From the NCBI GenBank assembly GCA_018970625.1, contig JAGWVZ010000070.1, positions 1 through 11,041 on the forward strand: 11,041 nucleotides of DNA. Reading direction: 5' to 3'. Below are positions 6,204-11,041 of the stretch, piece after piece. This DNA is from Myxococcales bacterium. Lineage in GTDB: Bacteria; Myxococcota; Bradymonadia; REDH01. The stretch's first letter is position 1. Every line of letters begins with the position of its first letter. A model generated the notes under the pieces. The model worked only from the letters and a program-made list of their open reading frames with translations. It had not been told where the DNA came from and did not search any database. The position numbers were made by a program, and so were the translations under genes.

Positions 6204-6970
6204 TGCCCTCCCTGACCCTCTCGTTCCTGCTCGCCATCGTGCCCGTGCTGGCGGCTTTCGGGTTGCGCTCGGCGGTCATACGGCATGCGTCTGGCCGTGG
6301 CCGCACCGAGCAGACCGTGGCGTCATCGAAGGGCGCCATGTTCGGCGCGTCGCTGGTGCTGGGTGGTATCGGAGGCGTGGTATTTGCCGTCGCCCTGCAA
6401 CTGCCCCTGCCGTCTACGCTCGCGGGCAATCCATGGGCCCCGGTGTACTGGGATTTTGTAGTCGCCGGCCCAGCGCTCGAAGAGCTGGGAAAAGGCCTGG
6501 TGCTGATGTTTCTTTTTGGTGCTGGAAGGGTGTATTCACGTGCCGACGGGCTTGTTCTGGGCATTGGAGCCGGAGTCGGGTTTGCGGCGCTCGAGACCAT
6601 GACCGCGTTCGTCATCTCCGAGAACGCCGGCGACGCCGAGGGGTGGTGGACGGCAGCAATCATACGGGTGTTCTTTGGCGCCACCGTTCATGCGGGCGCG
6701 ACCGGTGCCATGGGCATGGTGCTGGGGCATTTGCAGGGCTGGCGTACGCCTGTGCGCGGGCTTTTGACCCTGACGGGCGCGTACGCAGTCGGCTGGTCGG
6801 TGCACGCCTCGTGGAACAGCCTCATGCTGCTGGGCGGCCTCACGGGCTCGGTGGCTCCGCGGGTGGTCGCCCTGCTGATTCCAGCAGGCATCATTGTGGT
6901 GGTGATGCGCTCGCTGCATCACGACCTGGAGCGTCGGCCGCCGGCCTCAGATGCTGATCAGGTGACCTGA
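6203..6970 (+). CDS. PrsW-family (M82-like) intramembrane protease
   Basis: PrsW proteins are multi-pass membrane proteases; Bacillus PrsW makes the first cut in the anti-sigma factor RsiW. This 255-residue protein is strongly hydrophobic, with about seven membrane segments. It shows the family motifs: EELGK (93-97, EExxK), FAALE (127-131, FxxxE) and HASWN (201-205, HxxxD/N with Asn in the last place, as in related CAAX-type proteases), plus another His at 163 (TVHAGATGA). The start is ATG 6203; a GTG directly before it (6200) is also possible, with GAGG at 6188-6191 suitably placed for either. It follows two single-pass zinc-ribbon proteins of anti-sigma-like topology, which are candidate substrates by inference. 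Its 3' end overlaps ribA, on the opposite strand, by 24 bases. Confidence 0.87.
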   Translation: MPSLTLSFLLAIVPVLAAFGLRSAVIRHASGRGRTEQTVASSKGAMFGASLVLGGIGGVVFAVALQLPLPSTLAGNPWAPVYWDFVVAGPALEELGKGLVLMFLFGAGRVYSRADGLVLGIGAGVGFAALETMTAFVISENAGDAEGWWTAAIIRVFFGATVHAGATGAMGMVLGHLQGWRTPVRGLLTLTGAYAVGWSVHASWNSLMLLGGLTGSVAPRVVALLIPAGIIVVVMRSLHHDLERRPPASDADQVT

Positions 6971-7615
6971 CTTGCGCTTCTTGGTGAGCAGGTAGAACTC
7001 ATTGTGCCGATTGGGCTCGGTCTCAATGGCGCTGCGGTTCTCGACGATGACACCACCACTACGCAACCCTTCGATTTTATTAGGGTTGTTAGTCAGAAGC
7101 CGCACGGAGTGCACACCCAGCAGGTGCAACATCGCGGCGGCGACGTCGTAGGTACGCAGGTCGTCATCGAAGCCCAGGTGCTGGTTGGCCTCGACGGTGT
7201 CAAAACCGCGCTCCTGCAGGCTGTAGGCCTTGATCTTGTTGGCCAGGCCAATGCCACGACCTTCCTGGCGCATGTACAGGATGATGCCGGCCGGCAGCTC
7301 AGCGATGGTGTCGATCGCCAGCTCGAGCTGAGCGCGACAATCGCACTTGAGCGATCCGAATACGTCGCCGGTAAGACATTCCGAGTGAATACGGGCAGCC
7401 ACGCCGGATTTTCCGGCGACGTCGCCGTGCACCAGCGCGACGTGATCTTTACCGTCGCGGTTGTTTCGGAACGCGACCATTTCAAAGTCGCCGTGACGGG
7501 TCGGAAGCTTGGCGCGCGCAAACACTTCGACTTCGAGCCCGTCGGGCAGCCGAAGGCGTTCGCCTGGGGTTCCGGTGAACATTTCCATACTGGGTGCAAG
7601 CTGAGCGGGGGGCAT
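6947..7615 (-). CDS. ribA: GTP cyclohydrolase II (riboflavin synthesis)
   Basis: RibA opens GTP to 2,5-diamino-6-ribosylamino-4(3H)-pyrimidinone 5'-phosphate, formate and pyrophosphate, the first step of riboflavin/FMN synthesis in the cytoplasm. The 222-residue protein has the zinc site Cys80, Cys91, Cys93 (SECLTGDVFGSLKCDC), the GTP-binding RQEGRGIGL (116-124), Tyr131, and the catalytic pair Asp152/Arg154, equivalent to E. coli Tyr105, Asp126 and Arg128, followed by LLTNNPNKIEGL. All key residues are kept, so it should be active. It is a monofunctional enzyme without a RibB domain. The ATG at 7615 is supported by GGAGA (complement of 7622-7626) six bases upstream; a GTG at 7684 in the same frame has no such site. 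The gene stands downstream of the Fic-like gene on the same strand, 152 bases away, and converges with the PrsW-like gene. No FMN riboswitch is evident upstream. Confidence 0.97.
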   Translation of the reverse strand: MPPAQLAPSMEMFTGTPGERLRLPDGLEVEVFARAKLPTRHGDFEMVAFRNNRDGKDHVALVHGDVAGKSGVAARIHSECLTGDVFGSLKCDCRAQLELAIDTIAELPAGIILYMRQEGRGIGLANKIKAYSLQERGFDTVEANQHLGFDDDLRTYDVAAAMLHLLGVHSVRLLTNNPNKIEGLRSGGVIVENRSAIETEPNRHNEFYLLTKKRKSGHLISI

Positions 7616-7684
7616 GCAAGGTCTCCGGTCAGGAGCAGACGCTACTGCATGAGCGTCTCGCATAACAGAATCAAACCGTTTCAC

Positions 7685-7749
7685 CGCGCGACGGATTCCC
7701 GCGCGCTCGTTGATCGGTGGTTTCTGGCCCGGACCCGGTACAGTTACCG
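7685..7749 (-). repeat. Two small hairpins between the Fic-like gene and ribA
   Basis: CGGTA/TACCG (7736-7740 and 7745-7749, 4-base loop) lies 18 bases beyond the Fic-like stop. CGCGCG at 7685-7690 and again at 7700-7705 can pair around 9 bases. Neither has a T-run on the minus strand, so neither is a convincing intrinsic terminator, though the pair could reduce read-through from the Fic-like gene into ribA. Confidence 0.25.
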
Positions 7750-7767
7750 ACTCAGACGCAGACTTGT

Positions 7768-8523
7768 CTATGATGCGCGAGCCTCGAACCGGGATGCGTT
7801 GCAGGTCATGAAAAGTCGCTCACGAGACTGAATTTGCTGCTGCAGCGCTTCCATGACGAGATCGTGCATGCGCGAGATGTCGTAGTGCATGGCGTGATAG
7901 TAGCGCTGACGCTCTTGCGCGTGGATAATGGCCGGCGAGTAGCCGTTGGCCACCAGAATCTGGTTGGCGACCATGCGTGCGACGGCCGCCGAGTACTTGT
8001 TGAACGGCCAGATCTGCGTCAGGCGATAGTGCACCTGAATGGCGATCTGTATCGGGTGCTTCATGTCGCTCCATCGCTCGATGTCGCGGCATAGCAGGCG
8101 CAGCTCGGCCTCGACGTCGTCGGCGTCGATGACGTCGTGCTTGTAGTTCTCGGTGGCGCCTTCCTCGCTGCGCCAGATCTCGCGCCCACTCAGACCCGTC
8201 AGGATCTCGTGGTATCCCAGCAGCGTCTCGAACGTGATGGGGGTGCGCTGAAACGCCTGATCGTTGAGTGTATCGATGGCGCGCCTAAACCGGCGGATGG
8301 TCCGCAGCATGACGTCGTCGCAGTAGTCATCACCGTCACAACCCCGCAGCGCACGACGAAGATCGCTCTCGGTGACGCAAATGCCTTCCAGCGCCAGCTC
8401 GTGATAGAGCCAGCTCAGCACAAAGCGCTGCCTGAAGTCACGACGCACGGCTTCGGGTGCACGGCGTTCGGCCGCGAGCACAGCATCAAGACGATCATCG
8501 AGCTGAATATAATGCAGGTGCAT
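7768..8523 (-). CDS. Fic-fold protein with a destroyed catalytic motif (pseudo-Fic)
   Basis: Fic proteins usually transfer AMP or another phosphate-containing group to target proteins through the motif HPFxDGNGRxxR. This 251-residue protein keeps the fold markers: the HELALEGICVTESDL helix (41-55) resembling the N-terminal inhibitory (S/T)xxxEG element with Glu46-Gly47 kept; YHEILTG and GREIWRSEEG (104-122), the target-docking flap region; and the C-terminal YYHAMHYDISRMHDLV (208-223). The active loop reads IWPFNKYSAAVAR (171-183): the catalytic His is Trp172, the metal-binding Asp is Lys, GNGR is YSAA, and only Pro-Phe and the last Arg remain. Catalysis by the normal route looks impossible, so a binding or regulatory role is more likely. 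The frame is intact. The ATG at 8523 has a strong SD, GGAGG (complement of 8528-8532), which excludes the longer frame to 8679. It lies between the CorA-like gene and ribA, all on the minus strand. Confidence 0.82.
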   Translation of the reverse strand: MHLHYIQLDDRLDAVLAAERRAPEAVRRDFRQRFVLSWLYHELALEGICVTESDLRRALRGCDGDDYCDDVMLRTIRRFRRAIDTLNDQAFQRTPITFETLLGYHEILTGLSGREIWRSEEGATENYKHDVIDADDVEAELRLLCRDIERWSDMKHPIQIAIQVHYRLTQIWPFNKYSAAVARMVANQILVANGYSPAIIHAQERQRYYHAMHYDISRMHDLVMEALQQQIQSRERLFMTCNASRFEARAS

Positions 8524-8616
8524 GAAGCCTCCACGTGCGTTGCGTCTACGATGGCGCGCTTCCCTTCGTGCCCGACCGCTCGCATCGCCGCAGAGTGTTC
8601 CTTGACTTGCCCTCGC

Positions 8617-8645
8617 ATCGTTAGCGGCGTTCCAGACCGGGTCAA
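8617..8645 (-). promoter_or_regulatory. Weak candidate promoter for the Fic-like gene
   Basis: On the minus strand TTGACC (8640-8645) is followed after 16 bases by TAACGAT (8617-8623). The -35 is good (5/6) and the -10 poor. It sits about 95 bases before the Fic-like ATG, in the 204-base gap after the CorA-like stop, so the Fic-like gene may have its own transcript. Confidence 0.25.
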
Positions 8646-8727
8646 GACGCCGAACGCAGATTTTTGCCAGACCCCGCACATTTGTGAGGACGCCGCCGCG
8701 GGTGGATCATGCGCTGGCGCGACTGGG

Positions 8728-10317
8728 CTACTTCCCCAGCTGCGACCGCGCCCTGCGCTGAAAATCAACGACGAAGTACACCACCAGCACAGCCGAAATG
8801 GCGATGCAGCCGAACACGATCGTCCAGAACGGGAGCGGTGGCACCTCGACGTTCATGCCAAACAGACCGGACACGATCGCGAAACTCACCGCGACAATGC
8901 TCAACTGCGAAAATCGCTGCTGGAACGCGCGATCCAGCTCGTTGCTCATGCGCTCCAGGCGGGTCTGTTCCATCGTGTTTCTGGTGCGAATGCGCTGCTG
9001 CATGATCGACGCCAGATCGTAAAGCTCCCGAATCTCGGTACGCACCTCACCCACGAGGTTGGCCGTACCCAGCACGCGCCGAACGCTCCGGTAAAACTGT
9101 CGATACTCTGTTAGCCCACCGCAGTCGTCGCCTACCAGCTGAATCGCCAGCCGCGTGGAACGTCGCACCAGACTCAACACCCGCTCAATATCCTGCTGAT
9201 CCTGTTCATCCTGCCGGTTGTGCCGATCGCGCCGACTCTCGTTCGACTCACCTTTGGGAACGTCGCTATTCTCCTGTGCGAACTTGACTGCGGCCAACGT
9301 AATCGACGCATCGCGTGCCAGACGCGCCAGCGACGCCCGCTCGGCGCGAGCCAGCAGGTGCAGCGCCAGCATGAGCCCCTCGAACACGCTCGGCCACGTG
9401 CGCACCTCGAACGAGTCCGACGGCTCCAGACAGTCGAACTGCGGCCACGAAACGCTGAGCACACCCTCGTGGCTTGCCACCAGCACCCGGTTGCCCCGCG
9501 GCTGCCACTGCTCTTCCATCGCGCCAATGCCCGGCGGCGGCTCATTGTCGGGGCGAAGCGCGTGCCCCACCAGAAACAGCGCCCTGTCCATCTCTTCACG
9601 GTCGGCCGCGTGCGCCAGCACCACCGTCGAGTGATGGAACGCGTACTCCGAACGCACCACCCGTAAGCCATCCTTCCGCAGACCACCCAACAACCATTGC
9701 ACCACACCGTCGAGCGGCACCACCGGCGATGCGTGGCCAAAGGGGCACATCGTCTCGCGCCACGTCGCCCGCCACTCCTCGGGCAACGGGTCGCCGAAGC
9801 ACCACAGCCCGTGCCACCGCACCCCCTCGGCGTTCACGCGACCATGCAGCAGCCGCAGCGTGTTCAGGCGCAACGACAACGCATCGACGTCGATGCATGC
9901 GCACTGCTCGTTGTTCCAGTGAAACCAGAACAACATGTAAGCCACGCCACCCGGAAAGATAACGAGCTGCACCCGCGTCGGACCCCGCAGCTCGAGCGCG
10001 TCGTCTTCGGCGACCGGCCGCACACGCAGCTCATGCATGGCGCGCACCACCGCCGGATCGAGCCGCAAACGCGAGAGCTCGGCCGGCGTATCGTTGTCAT
10101 CGTCGCGATCATGAGACGCCAGCCGACGCTCAAATGCAGGCTCCAGCTCGTCGATTCGATCCGGGTCGTCGTCGATGATCCACATCGGTGTGCCGAGCGC
10201 GCTTCGAACGTCGTGCAACAGCTCGGCCTCGTGTCGCCGCACATCGGTGTTCGGCGAAAACAGCGGCACGGCAAGAATCGATCGGGCGTCGTGAATCACT
10301 GGCTGCGATGAGGGCAC
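8728..10317 (-). CDS. CorA-like metal-ion transporter family protein with a long N-terminal region
   Basis: CorA proteins are pentameric Mg2+ (or Co2+, Zn2+) channels with two C-terminal membrane helices joined by a GMN loop. This protein has SFAIVSGLFGMN (GMN at about 487-489), a second helix (about 498-519) and a basic tail DFQRRARSQLGK. Before the helices is a long coiled helix (about 410-470, with RTEIRELYDLASIMQQRIRTRN) as in the CorA stalk. At about 529 residues it is far longer than the usual 310-350. The extra N-terminal 200 residues are not a domain I recognise and contain acidic runs. The loop after GMN (VEVPPLP) differs from the usual acidic MPEL-type sequence. The frame is open to 10905, but the part beyond about 10323 is antisense to folK. 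I chose GTG 10317, with AGG about seven bases upstream; GTGs at 10323 and 10299 are alternatives. It is divergent from folK. Confidence 0.82.
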   Translation of the reverse strand: MPSSQPVIHDARSILAVPLFSPNTDVRRHEAELLHDVRSALGTPMWIIDDDPDRIDELEPAFERRLASHDRDDDNDTPAELSRLRLDPAVVRAMHELRVRPVAEDDALELRGPTRVQLVIFPGGVAYMLFWFHWNNEQCACIDVDALSLRLNTLRLLHGRVNAEGVRWHGLWCFGDPLPEEWRATWRETMCPFGHASPVVPLDGVVQWLLGGLRKDGLRVVRSEYAFHHSTVVLAHAADREEMDRALFLVGHALRPDNEPPPGIGAMEEQWQPRGNRVLVASHEGVLSVSWPQFDCLEPSDSFEVRTWPSVFEGLMLALHLLARAERASLARLARDASITLAAVKFAQENSDVPKGESNESRRDRHNRQDEQDQQDIERVLSLVRRSTRLAIQLVGDDCGGLTEYRQFYRSVRRVLGTANLVGEVRTEIRELYDLASIMQQRIRTRNTMEQTRLERMSNELDRAFQQRFSQLSIVAVSFAIVSGLFGMNVEVPPLPFWTIVFGCIAISAVLVVYFVVDFQRRARSQLGK

Positions 10318-10410
10318 CGTCACACCTGCGGCGAGAGGTCGGCATTCTGCCGGTTGCGTCACGATCTGCGCGTGGTAAGGCTCCCGCGCCTTCTCACCGA
10401 CCGTCGCGCC
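10318..10410. other. Short divergent gap between the CorA-like gene and folK
   Basis: These 93 bases must hold the start signals for both divergent genes if the chosen starts are right. I found no convincing -10/-35 pair in either direction and no strong SD before folK. Confidence 0.4.
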
Positions 10411-10893
10411 ATGCTGTATCACATTGCTCTGGGCTGCAATCTCGGAAACAGGACCCGGCAGCTTCAGTCTGCGCTGGTTCACCTGCAGCGACTGGGTGCG
10501 ATACAGGCGAAATCCTGCGTCTATGACACCGCACCCATGTACGTCACCGACCAGCCAGCCTTTGCCAACGCGGTGGTCGCGCTGCTCACCCCCCTCACGC
10601 CTCGTGAGCTCATGGCCGCGCTGCACCAGATCGAACGCGCGCACGGCCGAGTTCGCACACAACCCAACGGCCCCCGCACACTCGATCTCGACATCGTCGA
10701 TGCCGAGTCGCTGCAGCTGGACGAGCCCGACCTGCAGATTCCACACCCACGTCTGGCCGAACGCCCGTTCGTTGTGTTCCCGCTGCTCGACATCGCGCCG
10801 CACTGGACGCACCCTGCGACCGGGAGCACGATTGAGCAGCTGGCGGGCTCGCTGCAGCGCCCCCCTGTGCTTCATGACGCCGCCGACTGGTGA
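10411..10893 (+). CDS. folK: 6-hydroxymethyl-7,8-dihydropterin pyrophosphokinase (HPPK)
   Basis: HPPK transfers pyrophosphate from ATP to 6-hydroxymethyl-7,8-dihydropterin, the step before dihydropteroate synthase in folate synthesis, in the cytoplasm. The 160-residue length is typical. The protein opens with LYHIALGCNLGNR (2-14) and has YDTAPMYVTDQPAFANAVV (38-56), which binds pterin. It carries the family signature GPRTLDLDIV (87-96) with Asp92 and Asp94, the two Mg2+ ligands (Asp95 and Asp97 in E. coli), followed by IPHPRLAERPFVVFPL (110-125). The ATG at 10411 gives the standard N-terminus; an upstream TTG at 10354 would add 19 Arg-rich residues. It is a single-function gene, not fused to FolB or FolP. 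The following lipoprotein gene begins 45 bases after its stop. Confidence 0.97.
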   Translation: MLYHIALGCNLGNRTRQLQSALVHLQRLGAIQAKSCVYDTAPMYVTDQPAFANAVVALLTPLTPRELMAALHQIERAHGRVRTQPNGPRTLDLDIVDAESLQLDEPDLQIPHPRLAERPFVVFPLLDIAPHWTHPATGSTIEQLAGSLQRPPVLHDAADW

Positions 10894-10911
10894 GACATGA
10901 CCCAAAACGCA

Positions 10912-10940
10912 ACGACATACGCACGAGCATCAGCTAAAAT
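10912..10940 (+). promoter_or_regulatory. Candidate promoter of the lipoprotein gene
   Basis: ACGACA (10912-10917, 4/6 of TTGACA) is followed after 17 bases by TAAAAT (10935-10940, 5/6 of TATAAT), in the only clearly AT-richer patch of this region. Transcription would start around 10947, next to the ATG at 10948, which would give a leaderless mRNA. The -10 box also overlaps the alternative ATG at 10939. Confidence 0.35.
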
Positions 10941-11041
10941 GAGGCGCATGAACCACCGCCGCCCTGCCAAACGCCTTATTCAGGGCGGTCTGTTACCGAT
11001 CGCTGTCGCCTTTCTCGTGGCGGGCTGTCAGGACACACCCA
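10939..11041 (+). CDS. Putative lipoprotein, N-terminus only (cut by right edge)
   Basis: The frame encodes a short basic N-region (RRMNHRRPAKR), a hydrophobic stretch (LIQGGLLPIAVAFLVAGC) and a lipobox VAGC with the Cys about 30 residues from the first ATG, followed by Gln-Asp. This is a type II signal peptide; Gln at +2 would favour outer-membrane sorting. Two ATGs are possible, 10939 and 10948, in the same frame. Neither has a clear SD, although GAGG at 10941-10944 lies just before the second. Only about 34 codons are visible, so the mature domain and function are unknown. Confidence 0.75.
   Translation, partial: MRRMNHRRPAKRLIQGGLLPIAVAFLVAGCQDTP

Noticed and set aside
7004..7831. 275-codon plus-strand open frame opposite ribA
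   Set aside because: Antisense to RibA with all catalytic residues intact; no recognisable protein.
8137..9114. 325-codon plus-strand open frame opposite the Fic-like and CorA-like genes
   Set aside because: It spans two real minus-strand genes and reads as unrelated composition; shadow frame.
10324..10905. Upstream extension of the CorA-like frame to 725 residues
   Set aside because: The extra part is exactly antisense to folK and has no CorA-like or other domain; GTG starts near 10317 fit better.
1..11041. tRNA, rRNA, CRISPR, insertion sequence or phage genes
   Set aside because: No cloverleaf, rRNA core sequence, regular repeat-spacer array, transposase or terminal repeats were seen on either strand.

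Overview
The window is GC-rich chromosomal DNA from a Gram-negative bacterium. Three things point to the Myxococcota/Deltaproteobacteria, perhaps a Bradymonadia-like lineage: MJ0042-type zinc ribbons joined to GYF-like domains, long Ala/Pro/Ser linkers and TPR tails; a lipoprotein signal with a lipobox; and a GC-ending codon bias in most genes. The taxonomy is an inference from gene style only. No rRNA, tRNA, insertion sequence, CRISPR array or phage gene is visible.

Left part (1-2212): the N-terminal 388 codons of uvrB (minus strand, running off the left edge) face a divergent TVP38/DedA-like membrane protein gene (plus strand). The 295-base gap carries a plausible uvrB promoter with a near-match to a GAAC-N4-GTTC LexA-type operator just inside it, and a hairpin ahead of the membrane protein gene.

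Central part (2213-6970, plus strand): a likely terminator is followed by a 25-codon leader ORF that overlaps, by ATGA, the start of a zinc-ribbon/one-TM/TPR protein. A second gene of the same architecture follows (zinc ribbon, GYF_2, long linker, one TM, TPRs). It is split by an apparent frameshift at about 4268-4290, giving two ORFs (3798-4397 and 4370-6058). A PrsW-type membrane protease gene comes next. Both zinc-ribbon proteins have the cytosol-in, single-pass topology typical of anti-sigma factors, the known PrsW substrates, so this looks like a membrane signalling module. That link is inferred, not shown.

Right part (6947-11041): on the minus strand, in transcription order, lie a long CorA-like membrane protein, a Fic-fold protein whose catalytic motif is destroyed, and ribA (GTP cyclohydrolase II). 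The 3' end of ribA overlaps the 3' end of the PrsW gene by 24 bases. Divergent from the CorA-like gene is folK (folate synthesis, plus strand), then the start of a lipoprotein gene cut by the right edge.

The points most worth a second look are the catalytically dead Fic protein, the frameshifted sensor gene, the leader ORF in front of its paralogue, the sensor-PrsW linkage, and the LexA-like site at uvrB.
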